Of a DNA stretch of 64,000 nt, positions 39,939 to 50,300 are shown piece after piece. Position 1 is the stretch's first letter; every line of letters starts with the position of its first letter. The DNA comes from Deltaproteobacteria bacterium. GTDB taxonomy: Bacteria > Myxococcota_A > UBA796 > SXON01. The notes beneath the pieces were generated by a model. That model did not search any database, had not been told where the DNA came from, and worked only from the letters and a program-made list of their open reading frames with translations. The stretch spans positions 16,231-80,230 of the forward strand of contig CANFCK010000022.1 in the NCBI GenBank assembly GCA_947445035.1. The letters run 5' to 3'. A program made the translations under genes and the position numbers.

Positions 39939-41678
39939 GTGACCCCGCCCTGGCTTCCACTCCCGACCGAGCTGCCCGGCCGCGGCGACGAGCTGGCAAC
40001 GCTTGCGCGCTTTTTGGGCGAGGGCGGCCTCGTCGGGGTCGAGGGGGCACCGGGCGTCGGGAAGACCACCCTCGCCGGCGCCGCGGCCCGGGCGTCGGGA
40101 CGGCCGCTCTTCGCCGTGAGCATGCGCTGTTGTCGCGATGACAACGACGCGCAGCGGGCGCTGGGGGATGCCGCCGGGAGCGTCCCGGTCGGGGACGAAG
40201 GTGCGCTGGTGGCCACGATGCGGGCCAGGGAAGGGCTTTTGGTGGTCGTGGACGACGTCGAGTCCGACACCATCTTGCGCGCCGTGGAGCGGCTCCTTGC
40301 CGCGGTCCCGGGCTCGGCTGCCCTGATTCTGTCTGAATCCCCGATGGTCGCGGCGAGCGTTGCCGTGGCCGAGGTCGGCGGTCAGCCGCAGGGCACGGCG
40401 CTCTTGGCCCGCCTTGGGGACGCGCTCGGGGTGGAGCCGCGGCGCGCGCTGGAGGCCCTGGGGCCAGAAGCGGCCCGGGTCGCCGGGTGGCCCGCGGGGC
40501 TCGCGGCGGGCACGATCGAGCGTGTCCCGACCGCGGCGCTGCGCGCTGATCTACGCGGCCGCGCCGTGCTCCGTCGGGGCATCGCGGCGCGGCTGGACGT
40601 CCCGGCGCCGACTCCCGAGGCGGCCCGGCGCTCGGTGCAGCCACTCGTCGATCTTGCGCGCGGCGCGCACCTTGCAGCGGTCCCCGACGTTCGGGACATC
40701 TTTGTCCTCCGCCAGCTCGCGGCGTCCTCCACCGATCCCACTGGCCGAGCCGAGCTGGCCGCCGCCGAGGCTCGCCTCCTGCTGGTCTTCGGCCAACCCG
40801 CCGCCGCCGGCGCCTGCCTCGCAGCCGCATCCGGGGGCGGGGCCGCAGGCGAGGCGCTCCTCGCCGCCGCCCGCAGCGAACTCGGCTTCCACCTCGGCGA
40901 CCTCGACGCCGCCTGGGTCCATGCGCTCGCCGCGGCCGATGCGTTCGGTGCCGCGGGAAGCGCCGCTGGCCGGGCGAGCTTGTGGCGGCGGGTGGCCGAG
41001 CGACTGACCGAGCGCGCTGAGGTGCAGCGCGCAGAGGAGGCGTGGCGACGCACGCGGCAGGCCTCTCGCCTCTTGGGCGACAGCACCGGACTCGCCGCGG
41101 CGCTGCGTGGGGCGGCCAGTCTGGCGCTCTCGCGCGGCGAGTGGATCGGCGCCGGGGCGCTGCACGAGGAGGCAGCCGCGGCCGACACCACCGCACAGGA
41201 GAGGTTGAACCTCCGCCTTGGCGAGGCCGCCTTGGGCCTGGTCCGGGGCGAACACGCATCGGTCCGAAGGGCGCTGGAAAGCCTCTCGCCATCCGCCACC
41301 GAGGACGCCCTTTTCGGCGCGAACCTGGCCCGCCGCCTCGGCGATGCACTTTTGCGCGACGGGGACCACGAGTCCGCGATTCTGGCCGCCGAGCGCTCCG
41401 CCGGACTGTACGCCGCCCTCGGTGAAATCGTCGCCGCCGGCTCGGCATGGCGCCTCGGCGCCGATGCGTTGGCGCTCGCTGGCCGCCTCCGCGAGGCCCA
41501 CGAGCACTACGAGAAGGCGCTCCGTCTGCAGCTTCGGTGTCGCGACTGGAATGGCCTCGCCCGAACGCTCGACCATGCCGCGCTTCTGGCCGACTCGCCC
41601 GGCAGCCCCGAGCGTGGTCGGGTCCTTCGTGAGCAGCGGGTCGCCGTGCAGCGGGCTCGCGGGGCGGGACCGTCGTGA
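39939..41678 (+). CDS. STAND-type P-loop ATPase with TPR-like repeats
   Basis: A 579-residue cytoplasmic protein beginning with GTG. The ATPase module has LPGRGDELATLARFL (ORC/LuxR-type N-motif), Walker A VEGAPGVGKTTLAGAA (Lys42) and Walker B LLVVVDDVES. From about residue 250 the protein is a solenoid of TPR-like helical pairs (e.g. LGEAALGLVRGEHASVRRALE, LGADALALAGRLREAHEHYEKAL). This is the layout of signal-responsive STAND NTPases, but no effector or HTH domain is attached. It overlaps the next gene by 4 bp (GTGA), heading a four-gene operon. Confidence 0.75.
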   Translation: MTPPWLPLPTELPGRGDELATLARFLGEGGLVGVEGAPGVGKTTLAGAAARASGRPLFAVSMRCCRDDNDAQRALGDAAGSVPVGDEGALVATMRAREGLLVVVDDVESDTILRAVERLLAAVPGSAALILSESPMVAASVAVAEVGGQPQGTALLARLGDALGVEPRRALEALGPEAARVAGWPAGLAAGTIERVPTAALRADLRGRAVLRRGIAARLDVPAPTPEAARRSVQPLVDLARGAHLAAVPDVRDIFVLRQLAASSTDPTGRAELAAAEARLLLVFGQPAAAGACLAAASGGGAAGEALLAAARSELGFHLGDLDAAWVHALAAADAFGAAGSAAGRASLWRRVAERLTERAEVQRAEEAWRRTRQASRLLGDSTGLAAALRGAASLALSRGEWIGAGALHEEAAAADTTAQERLNLRLGEAALGLVRGEHASVRRALESLSPSATEDALFGANLARRLGDALLRDGDHESAILAAERSAGLYAALGEIVAAGSAWRLGADALALAGRLREAHEHYEKALRLQLRCRDWNGLARTLDHAALLADSPGSPERGRVLREQRVAVQRARGAGPS

Positions 41679-42934
41679 CCTACGGCCCCCCTCCTGATCT
41701 CCGCGAACAGGCTGTCGCCAGCGGCGTCGCGGACGAACCGCTGGCGTGGGGCGTCTGCCTCGTCGTCGGTTTGGCGTTTTTTTGGCTCGGCCGGCGCAGC
41801 CGGCTCGCGCTTTGTTCAGGCGTCACCGTTTTTTTAACCGCGCCGGCCCTGGGGATGCTTCCCCTCGCGGTCTGGGGCGCCTACCCGACCATCGACAAGG
41901 CCGGCTCCCTCCACTTTTACGCCCTCGGCGCCCACCTCCAGGCCTTCGATACCTCTGCGGTCGCGACCCAGCTCATCGGCGTCTCGATGGGACATCTGTG
42001 GGTGACCGCGCTCTTCGACTTGGCGCTTTCGGCCTTCGCGGCGATGAACGCGCAGGCCCTGCTCAACGTCATCCTCGGCTGGTGGCTGGCCTCGGTCCTG
42101 GCGGCGGAGACGGGCACGCCGACCCGGTGGGCGCTGGTCGCGGGCTTCCCGATGGGGATGGGGCTGCACATGTTCCGCGACATCGAGTGGTACACCATCG
42201 AGAAATCGGGCACCTGGCCGCTGACGCTCTACGTTCTGGCGCTGATCCGGGCCTCGCAGCGGGGCGGATGGTGGATTCCCGCCGCTGGACTGGCGTATGG
42301 CTGGGCCTTCTTCTACAACGCCTACTGGGGCGTGCTGGGCGCGTTGGTCGGAGGCGCGGCGCTCCTCGTCGGCAATCGACAGACTCGGCTCGCCGTGGCG
42401 GCCGCCGCCCTGGCCGGCCTGCCCTTCTTGCTCCTGCAGCTGCCCGCGTTGCGAAACGCCCAGCTCCCCGCCCCGGCGGCCTTCGCAACCCGCGCCGCTC
42501 TCGACGTGTTCGCCCCCTTCGGCGACACCGTGTGGCCGCCGAACTGGAACCGCCTGGAGCTCTGGAGCGCGCTCGACCTCGTGGTGACGGTCGCCGCGCT
42601 CGCCACCGTCGTCGCCGCCGGCCGTCGCTGGCGTGCCCCGGAGTCTCGTACAACGCTGATGCTCGCCGCCGGCATCGCCATCGTCGGGGTGCTCGCGATG
42701 GGTCCGGCCACCCCCCTTTGGCGGGGTTTTGCCTCGCTTCCAGGGCTATGGCGTTTCGCCAAGCCGGAGACCTTCTTCCATCTTGTCGTGCTCGGCTCGG
42801 TGGTGCTGGCGGGACGCACGCTGGGCAAGGAGCGCGTGCCGCTGTGGGCGGTGGTCCTCGTGCAACTGGGCCTGTGGGTGCTGTTGGTGCGCGGGCACCC
42901 GGTGTACCCGGGATTTTCGGCGTGGGTGGGGTAG
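41675..42934 (+). CDS. polytopic membrane protein, possibly GT-C-like
   Basis: A 419-residue inner-membrane protein with about ten or eleven hydrophobic helices (e.g. GVCLVVGLAFFWLG, LCSGVTVFLTAPALGMLPLAVWG, WWLASVLAA, TTLMLAAGIAIVGVLAMGP, WAVVLVQLGLWVLLV). A large first outer loop (YPTIDKAGSLHFYALGAHLQ) and a Trp/Tyr-rich middle (MFRDIEWYTIEKSG) recall GT-C-type glycosyltransferases or YfhO-like proteins, but the diagnostic acidic pair is not certain. The GTG start overlaps the preceding stop. Function unknown; its operon links it to the STAND ATPase and the MoxR/VWA pair. Confidence 0.6.
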   Translation: MTYGPPPDLREQAVASGVADEPLAWGVCLVVGLAFFWLGRRSRLALCSGVTVFLTAPALGMLPLAVWGAYPTIDKAGSLHFYALGAHLQAFDTSAVATQLIGVSMGHLWVTALFDLALSAFAAMNAQALLNVILGWWLASVLAAETGTPTRWALVAGFPMGMGLHMFRDIEWYTIEKSGTWPLTLYVLALIRASQRGGWWIPAAGLAYGWAFFYNAYWGVLGALVGGAALLVGNRQTRLAVAAAALAGLPFLLLQLPALRNAQLPAPAAFATRAALDVFAPFGDTVWPPNWNRLELWSALDLVVTVAALATVVAAGRRWRAPESRTTLMLAAGIAIVGVLAMGPATPLWRGFASLPGLWRFAKPETFFHLVVLGSVVLAGRTLGKERVPLWAVVLVQLGLWVLLVRGHPVYPGFSAWVG

Positions 42935-42938
42935 GTAG

Positions 42939-43730
42939 GTGACGATGGTCTACTACCGGCCCCACGGCAACGAGATCGCGGTGTTCGAAACCGCGGCGCG
43001 GCGGCGCCTCCCCGTCCTGCTGAAGGGGCCGACCGGCTGCGGTAAAACCCGTTTTGTCCGCTACATGGCGGAGCGCTTGGGGCGCCCGCTCATCACGATC
43101 GCCTGCCAAGAGGACCTCGCTGCTGCCGACCTGACCGGGCGGTTCTTGCTCGAAGGCGGCTCGACCGTTTGGCGTGACGGGCCGCTGACCCGCGCCGTGC
43201 GGGAGGGCGCCATCTGCTACCTGGACGAGGTGGTCGAGGCCCGCAGCGACGTGATGACGGTTTTGCACCCGCTCACCGACGACCGGCGCACGCTCCCGCT
43301 CGACCGGCTGGGTGTGGAGCTGACGGCGCCCGATCCTTTCCTCGTGGTGATCAGCTACAACCCCGGCTATCAGTCCGTGTCGAAGGAGCTCAAGGAGAGC
43401 ACCCGCCAGCGCTTCGTCTCGCTCGCTTTCGACTACCCTCCGGCCGAAATCGAGGCGGAGATCGTCGTGGCCGAAGCAGGCTGCACCGCGGAGGTCGCGG
43501 CGCAGCTGGTGAAGATCGGGCGGGGGAGCCGCAATCTTCGCAGTCACGGCCTCGGCGAGGGCGCCAGCACCCGGCTGCTCATCTACGCCGGGCAGCTGGT
43601 GCTGGCGGGCCTGCCGCTTTTCGACGCGTGTGAGGCGGCCCTGGTGGGCTCACTCACCGACGACGCCGAGATGACCAAGGCCCTCCGCGAGTTGCTCAAG
43701 AGCGTGCTCGGACCCGCGCCCGGTCGCTGA
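42939..43730 (+). CDS. MoxR-type AAA+ ATPase of the CbbQ/NorQ/NirQ group
   Basis: A 263-residue AAA+ protein. [26 protein letters not shown] and Walker [13 protein letters not shown] (Lys36) are nearly identical to CbbQ/NorQ starts. Walker B is [11 protein letters not shown], followed by [33 protein letters not shown] (sensor 1 and arginine region), and the C-terminal CbbQ_C helix bundle. Such ATPases remodel metalloenzymes (RuBisCO, NO reductase) with a VWA partner. No RuBisCO or nor genes are nearby, so the client is unknown. ATG at 42945 is an alternative start. Confidence 0.92.
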   Translation: MTMVYYRPHGNEIAVFETAARRRLPVLLKGPTGCGKTRFVRYMAERLGRPLITIACQEDLAAADLTGRFLLEGGSTVWRDGPLTRAVREGAICYLDEVVEARSDVMTVLHPLTDDRRTLPLDRLGVELTAPDPFLVVISYNPGYQSVSKELKESTRQRFVSLAFDYPPAEIEAEIVVAEAGCTAEVAAQLVKIGRGSRNLRSHGLGEGASTRLLIYAGQLVLAGLPLFDACEAALVGSLTDDAEMTKALRELLKSVLGPAPGR

Positions 43731-43734
43731 GTCG

Positions 43735-45762
43735 ATGCCCGCGCCCATCCTCACCCCCGAAGAGCTCCAGAAGGCCACGATGGAGGAGTACGGCGTCACC
43801 GGCGCCGAGCTGGGGTTGGAGCCAGAGGACGACGAGGAGGCCGAACTGGCGCTTTTGCGGCGCTTTTTGTTCGCGGCGCCCCAACGCCAGCTGACCTCAG
43901 GAGAGCGGCACGGCCTGACCCTCGACCGCGTGCAGCGACAGCTTCGCGGCCTGTTCACGATGTTGGACGGGCGCCGCGTGGACATCGGTCACAGCGACCC
44001 GGCCTGCACCGATAACCTCCGCATCTACCTTCCCAAAGCGATGCCCGCCCCCGAGGAGCCGGACGACCTCCTGCTGTTCCAAGCCGCCGGACTGGTCCAA
44101 CTCGGCTTCTCGCGGCATGGGCTTTTGGTCGACCGTGGTGTCCTCCGCGAGCTCTACGGCGATTGGGTGCTGCGAAGCACCTTCCACCTGCTCGCGATGC
44201 GGTATGTCTTACGATTGTGGGTGGAGGAGTTTCCGGGACTGGCGGAGCCGCTGGGGCGGGTGCCGTACTCGGAAAAGGGCGGCGCACTGCGGGTGAACCT
44301 CACGAGCGTGCCTCGCGATGGTCTTCCTGGCGCGTTCGTGCCGCTGTACGAGGGGCTGGTGGTGTGCCTCAACTGGGGAGCGCCGGGCACCGAAGGGGAC
44401 GCCGCCCGACAAGCAGTCCGCACCATCGATCAGGCAGGCCCCATCGGCATCGCAGCGGTCCTAGTCGGTCAGGCGCAGCGCCTCCGTGAACACTTTCGCC
44501 GCTTACGCCTGGGGCCGCCTCCCCTGCCCTTCTGGGGCGGCATCATCCGCCCGGAGTGGATTCTCTCCGATCTGGCGCGAGACCTAGCCGCCGAAAACGA
44601 GTGGAAGAAGGGCAACCGGCCGCTGCGGCAGCTGATCGACGCCATGGCGAGGCGCGGGGCGGTTCCCGGGGAGAAGCCGCCCGACGCCCCGCGGTTGTCG
44701 CTGAAGGAGCGGCTGATGGCGCGGCTTGGCGGACCCGCCTCGGCGGCGACAGGACCCGCCTACGGGCGGCTCCGCGATGAAGCGCAGGTCTCCGCGCGGG
44801 AGGTCCGTTACGGCGCCGCGGAGTGGACAGCGACCGCGTCCCCGGCCACGCTCACCGAGGGGGCGGTGTCGAAGCCCGACGAGGATGGCGGCCGCTTCTG
44901 GGACGAGTGGGACGACGCGGCCGGGGTCTACCGCTTCGAGGCAACCCGAGTCTACACGCCCGAAGGTGCGACGGGTCCGCTCGCCGCCTACGAGCGCATC
45001 GTGGAAGCCAATCGCCCCCAACTCCAACAGATTCGGCGTCGTTTCGAGGCCCTCCGCGTAGAGGAGCGCTGGGTGGGCGGCCAGCCCGACGGCAGCGAGG
45101 TCGATCTGAACCGCGCCATCCTCGCGCTGACCGATCTCGCCGCCGGTCAGGACCCCGACGATCGCCTTTTTCGGCGCTTCGTACGGCGGAAGCGACAGGT
45201 CGCGATTCTGACGATGGTGGACCTGAGTGGCAGCACCCTCGGCCACGTGCTGCACCTGGAGCAGACGGCGCTGGTGCTCTTCGCCGAAGGTCTCAAGACC
45301 CTCGGCCTCCCGCACGCCTTCTACGGTTTCGGCAATACCCACCCGTTGGAGTGCAACCTCTTCCGCCTCAAAGGTTTCGACGAACGCTACGACGACGCCG
45401 TCTACAAGCGCCTCGCCAACCTCCGCGCCAACGGCGCCACCCGCATGGGCGCGTTCATCCGGCACGCCGCCTCACTTTTGGAGGTTCGCCCCGAAACCCG
45501 GCGCATCCTCATCGTCGTCTCCGACGGCAAGCCGGAGGATCGGGCCGAGTACCGCGGCCGGCACGGCATCCGCGACACCGCGATGGCGGTAGCCGAAGCG
45601 CGTCGTGTCGGCGTCCACGTTTTCTGCCTGTCCATCGACCCCGAGGAGGGCGCTGACGCCTACCTCACAGAGATATTCGGCGCTGGGCGCTACCTGAAGC
45701 TGGACGACGTGGACACCCTGCCGGTGCGGCTGCCGGAAGTGTTTCGGGAGCTCGTGGGGTAG
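43735..45762 (+). CDS. VWA-domain protein of the CbbO/NorD type
   Basis: A 675-residue protein, the usual partner of CbbQ/NorQ. The C-terminal von Willebrand A domain (from about 480) has a complete MIDAS metal site: MVDLSGST (DxSxS-like), Thr in NGATRMGAF and Asp in VVSDGKPED. The N-terminal 450 residues are the CbbO/NorD-type helical region with many Trp/Arg and an acidic linker. It would dock the MoxR ring onto its client. Starts 4 bp after the MoxR stop; the pair is surely co-transcribed. Last gene of the operon, followed by a hairpin. Confidence 0.88.
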   Translation: MPAPILTPEELQKATMEEYGVTGAELGLEPEDDEEAELALLRRFLFAAPQRQLTSGERHGLTLDRVQRQLRGLFTMLDGRRVDIGHSDPACTDNLRIYLPKAMPAPEEPDDLLLFQAAGLVQLGFSRHGLLVDRGVLRELYGDWVLRSTFHLLAMRYVLRLWVEEFPGLAEPLGRVPYSEKGGALRVNLTSVPRDGLPGAFVPLYEGLVVCLNWGAPGTEGDAARQAVRTIDQAGPIGIAAVLVGQAQRLREHFRRLRLGPPPLPFWGGIIRPEWILSDLARDLAAENEWKKGNRPLRQLIDAMARRGAVPGEKPPDAPRLSLKERLMARLGGPASAATGPAYGRLRDEAQVSAREVRYGAAEWTATASPATLTEGAVSKPDEDGGRFWDEWDDAAGVYRFEATRVYTPEGATGPLAAYERIVEANRPQLQQIRRRFEALRVEERWVGGQPDGSEVDLNRAILALTDLAAGQDPDDRLFRRFVRRKRQVAILTMVDLSGSTLGHVLHLEQTALVLFAEGLKTLGLPHAFYGFGNTHPLECNLFRLKGFDERYDDAVYKRLANLRANGATRMGAFIRHAASLLEVRPETRRILIVVSDGKPEDRAEYRGRHGIRDTAMAVAEARRVGVHVFCLSIDPEEGADAYLTEIFGAGRYLKLDDVDTLPVRLPEVFRELVG

Positions 45763-45794
45763 GCAGGTGCCGACCCCACTGCCCCGGACGCGCG

Positions 45795-45812
45795 TGATGT
45801 GTCGCGACATCA
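45795..45812 (+). terminator. hairpin between convergent operons
   Basis: TGATGT-gtcgcg-ACATCA, a 6-bp stem 33 bp after the VWA stop and 39 bp before the convergent MopE stop. Symmetric, so it could end transcription from both sides; the following TCGGTTCC is a weak T-tract. Confidence 0.4.
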
Positions 45813-45850
45813 TCGGTTCCGGTAGATGGCTGCTCGGTTACGGCCGGCCG

Positions 45851-47365
45851 CTACAGACACCCGGTCGTCGAACACAGAAAGGACGCATCCTCACCGTACG
45901 AATAAGCGGTCGCGACGTTCTCGGCATACACCTCGCCCGGGGCGTTGTCCGCCGCTGTGTCAGCGTCCCCGAGGTCGCACGACGTGGCGGTGAAGACGGG
46001 ACTGTCCGCGACCCAGTACAGGTAGACGGCGGCGGCCGTCGACGCTGAGTTGCCATGGAACCCCGCGATCGAGGCGGAGTCCCCCCTACAGGTGCCGGCC
46101 ATGCCGTAAGACAACACCAGCCCCCCGCCGGTCGAAGCGGTGTTCGAGTCGACGAGCGAGTTCACAAGATCGAAGTTCCCGTTCCCCTGCAGGTACAGAC
46201 CGCCACCCATGGCGGTGCCCGTATTGTCGGCCACTGTGCTGTCCTCGACCTTCACCGCGACCGAAGCAACCACCCCGAAGGACAAGATGCCGCCGCCGTA
46301 GTCGGCCACGTTCTCGGAGATCGTGGAGTTCATCACCGACACATCGCAGTCCACCGCGAAAATGGCGCCGCCGGCGTAGGCGGTGCCGCCGGTCATCCAA
46401 ACGTTGTCGACCACCACAGTGGCGCCGTCGGCCCCATCGCACAGGATGCCCCCACCGCCGTGGAAGCCGGCGATCTCAGAACTGGAACCGCTCCCGCCGA
46501 TGATGGTGAGGTCTGCAACCGCCAAGGTCACCCCCGAACCATCCGTGCGCACGGTGGAACCCTCGCCACCCGCGTCGAGCACCGTGGCCTCGCGCCCGCC
46601 ATACCCCGTGATCACAGCCGGGCCCGTCACGGTGATGTTGGTGAACCAGAGCCCGCCGCAAACGTTCAGATTGCCTCCGCTGAGCTCCGCGGCGACCGGG
46701 GAGCCAGCCTTGCCGCGCCCCAGCGCACGGGTCCAATCCGTCCAAGTCCCCGCGTCTTCGAGCCACACGCCCGCGTCCAGCGTGCTCGCGTCGCAATCGT
46801 TGTCGAGCCCGTCGCACACCTCCGACCCGGCGGGGGAGATGCCGGCGTGGTCGTCGTCACAGTCGCCTGGCACCTCCACGAACGCATCCCCCGGTGGACC
46901 GCAGTGGACGACCGCAGCCACGGTGTCGCCGTAGCCGTCGGCGTCGGCATCGGGGTACCAGCTGGTCGCGTCCGTCGCGTCGTTGTCCGCGCCGCCGTCG
47001 CAGTCGTCGTCCACCCCGTTGCAGACCTCGTCAGCGGTGGGGTTGACCTCGGCGGCGTCGTCGTCGCAGTCGGAGTCGTTGTCGACCTCGTCGGCCTCCG
47101 GCGCGCAGGTGACGCGCGCCGTGGCCGGGTCGCCGAACCCATCCAAGTCGGCGTCCGCGTAGACCGAAACGGCGTCCGTGGCGTCCACATCCGTGCTGCC
47201 ATCACAGTCGTCATCCACGTCGTTGCAGCGCTCGTCGGCGTCCGGGTGCACGGCCGCGTCGGCGTCATCGCAGTCGTCGACGGCAGCGAATCCATCGCCG
47301 TCGCCGTCGGCCGGGATTTCGGGACAACCGAAGAGGGCCAGCATCAACACCGACAAACAGGTCAT
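45851..47365 (-). CDS. MopE-type metal-binding lipoprotein with beta-helix domain
   Basis: A 504-residue exported lipoprotein (lipobox LALFGC). Residues 20-200 hold four MopE-like repeats of the form DxDxDGFGD...DCDDDAAEVNPTADEVCNGVDDDCDG, rich in Asp and with paired cysteines, likely calcium-binding. The C-terminal 300 residues form a right-handed beta-helix (e.g. VTLAVADLTIIGGSG, CDVSVMNSTISENVADYGGGILSFG). No MYXO-CTERM tail; lipid anchoring replaces it. The ATG overlaps the stop of the giant gene (ATGA), so the two are translationally coupled and probably form one surface system. Confidence 0.78.
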   Translation of the reverse strand: MTCLSVLMLALFGCPEIPADGDGDGFAAVDDCDDADAAVHPDADERCNDVDDDCDGSTDVDATDAVSVYADADLDGFGDPATARVTCAPEADEVDNDSDCDDDAAEVNPTADEVCNGVDDDCDGGADNDATDATSWYPDADADGYGDTVAAVVHCGPPGDAFVEVPGDCDDDHAGISPAGSEVCDGLDNDCDASTLDAGVWLEDAGTWTDWTRALGRGKAGSPVAAELSGGNLNVCGGLWFTNITVTGPAVITGYGGREATVLDAGGEGSTVRTDGSGVTLAVADLTIIGGSGSSSEIAGFHGGGGILCDGADGATVVVDNVWMTGGTAYAGGAIFAVDCDVSVMNSTISENVADYGGGILSFGVVASVAVKVEDSTVADNTGTAMGGGLYLQGNGNFDLVNSLVDSNTASTGGGLVLSYGMAGTCRGDSASIAGFHGNSASTAAAVYLYWVADSPVFTATSCDLGDADTAADNAPGEVYAENVATAYSYGEDASFLCSTTGCL

Positions 47366-50300
47366 GCGCGCTTCCTGGTCGGCCATCGCACCCCGCTCCG
47401 CCGACGCCGCATCCCCACCGCCACCGCGCCAACCAAGAGCCCCCAACCGACGGCGGAGCCGCCGCTGGCGCATTGGCACTCGTCGTCCTTGCCGCCGCCG
47501 TCGCCGCTGTCCTCGCCGCTGTCGGTGTCCGCTCCGGCGTCGACGCCGTCGCAGTCCTGGTCGATGCCGTCGCCGAGGAGGTCGAGGCCTCCGGGGCTGA
47601 TGGCGCCGTCGGCGTCGTTGCAGTCGTCCTCGGTGGCGGCGGCGTAGCCTTCGGGGGCCGTGCACTCCACGATCGAGACGGCGGGGTCGGTGTACCCGTC
47701 CTGGTCGGCGTCAGCGTACCAGGTGGGGGCGTCAGTGGCGCCGATGTCGTTGGTGCCGTCGCAGTCGTCGTCGAGGCCGTTGCAGACTTCGATGGCGCCG
47801 GGGTTGACGCCGGGGTTGCTGTCGTTGCATTCCTCACAGGCCGGGAAGGTGTCGGCATCCGCGTCGGCGTAGCCCACCGACCCATCGCAATTGTAGTCGT
47901 TGGGGTCGGTGCAGTCGTCCTCGGTGGCGCCTGGGTAGTAGAGCGCGCTGGCATCGTCACAATCGCCGGCGGGGTCGAGGTCTGAGGCCTCACCGGCGTC
48001 GTCGCAGTACACGTCCGCGCTCACGATTGTTGCGGGGGCGTCGGTGGTGTAGCCATCGTCGTCGGCGTCGACGACGCAGATCTCGGTGCCGTTGCAGTCG
48101 CCGTCCATCTCGTCGCCGGCGACTTCCGAGGCGTCGGGGTTGGCCCCCGCCTCGGCGTCGTTGCAGTCTTCGCAGGCGATGTACCCGTCGCCATCGACGT
48201 CTTCGCTGCCGACGGAGCCGTCGCAGTTGTTGTCGACGGTGCCGGCGCAGTCGGTCTCGGCGGCGCCTGGGTAGACGGCCGCAGAAGCGTCGTCGCACTC
48301 GGCGCAGGCGGTGAAGCCGTCGCCGTCAGCGTCGTCGGTGCCGACAGAGCCATCGCAGTTGTAGTCGATCGGGTCCGCGCAGTCGGACTCGTCGGCGCCG
48401 GGGTGTACGTCGGAGCGGGCTTCGTCGCAGTCGCCTGCGCCCGCGATGAGGGTCGTGGCGGGGTCGTCACAGGCGTCGACGGTCGAGCTGCCCGTGTACC
48501 CGTCGCCGTCCTCGTCGATGGAGAACGCCGCCGTTCCGGAGGCGCCGCTGTCGAGATCGTCGGCGAGGCCGTCGCAATCCTCGTCGGTGTTCGCCGCGTC
48601 GCAGAACTCGGTCGCAGCGGGGTTGATGGCGGCGACAGCGTCGTCGCAGTCGGTCGCGGAGGCGGCGCCCGTGCCAGACACGCAGTCGAGCGTGGAGCCG
48701 TCGATGACGACGCTGGTGCCGTAGCCGTCGGCGTCGGCATCGGTGTAGCAGTCGTCCACGCTGTCGCAGTCCTGGTCGATGCTATCGGCCACGACCTCGG
48801 CGGCGCCGCTGTTGATCGAGGCGTCGGCGTCGTCGCAGTCGGTGGCGGTCGAAGCGCCGGTGCCGGATACGCAGTCCAAGGACGAGCCGTCGACGAGCGC
48901 CGAGACCCCGTAGTTGTCGCCGTCGGCGTCGGTGTAGCAGGTGTCGATGCTGTCGCAGTTCTGGTCGATGCCGTCGGCGACCGTCTCGGCCGCGCTCGGG
49001 TACACGCTGGAGGACCCGTCGTCACAGTCGTCGTTGGTGCCCGCACCGGCGCCCGTCACGCAGGACAACGAAGAGCCGTCGCCGATGACGAGGGTCCCGA
49101 AGTTGTCGCCGTCGGCGTCGGTGTAGCAGGAGTCGACGCTGTCGCAGTCCTGGTCGATGCTGTCTGCCACCACTTCAATGCCGGCCGGATTGATCGAGGC
49201 GCTGCTGTCATCGCAGTCGGTCGCGACCGCCGAGCCGCTGCCGCTGCTGCAGGACAGGCTGGAGCCGTCCACGAGCGTGGCGATGCCGTAGTTGTCCCCG
49301 TCGCCGTCGGTGTAGCAGGTGTCCACGCTGTCGCAGTCCTGGTCCACCCCGTCCGCGGTGACCTCGGTAGCGCCGGGGTAGACGGTGCCGACGGCGTCGT
49401 CACAATCGGTTCCGGTCGCGACGTAGCCGCTGGAGGCGCTTCCGCGCGAGACCGCGGTCAACAACGGGTTCCCGTACCCGTCGCTGTCGGCATCGGCGTA
49501 CACGGTGTCGCCGAGGGTGAAGACCTGGGCGGCCATCGGCTCGCCCGATCGGCCGCCGTAAAACCAGCTGCCCCAGCCTTGGCTGCGGGCTTCCGCGGGC
49601 AGCGCAACCACGCGGGCACGCCAGTGGTAGCCAATGCCGGCGTCCAGGCCGGTGATCGCTTCGTCGATGGTGACGCCGCTGAGCCCGGAGCTGACGCCGG
49701 TTGTGGAGGTCACGAAATCGGTGCCATCGAACGCCGTCCCCAGCTCCTTGACCTCGATCTGGAGCTTGACGCGGGCACGACCCCACGGGCCGCGCGCGGT
49801 GGTCATCGCCACGTCAAAGGCCGAAGCGGACGACGAGGAGAGGCCGGCCGAGATCGGCGTGCTGGCGCCTGACTGACGGGCCTGGCCGACGCGGGCGAGG
49901 GGCGTGGTGTCGTCGGCGCCGTTGCCGAGGTAGACGCCGGCCTGGCCTTCGTTGGTCGAGCCGTTGTCGTAAAGAAAGGCGCCCACGATGACATCGCCGA
50001 AGCCGTCGCCGTTGACGTCACCCGCCGCGGCGACCGAGGTACCGAAGTAGGCCGAGGTCTGATCGGCCTCGGCGGTCCACGACGCGGCGGTGGCGAGGCC
50101 AGAGGCCGAGCCCACGTAGACCGAGGCTTGACCCTCGTTGGAGGAGCCGTTGTCGTAGTACGCGGCACCGACAATCACGTCGGCGTAGCCGTTGCCGTCG
50201 ACATCGCCGGCCGAGCCCACCGACGCGCCGAAGAAGGCGGAAGCCTGGCCCGATTCAGCCGACCACGCCGCGGTCGTCGCCAGGCCAGAGACCGAGCCGA

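Noticed and set aside
39832-41448. 538-residue minus-strand ORF
   Set aside because: Arg/Pro-rich shadow of the STAND ATPase gene.
42939-45762. RuBisCO or nitric-oxide-reductase locus
   Set aside because: Only the CbbQ/CbbO-type activators are present; no cbbL/S, norB/C or other client genes were found in the window.
46055-47647. 530-residue plus-strand ORF (and similar long ORFs at 48403 and 50128)
   Set aside because: Opposite strand of the Asp-rich MopE and FG-GAP repeats; repeated GAC/GTC codons keep the frame open without encoding a protein-like sequence.
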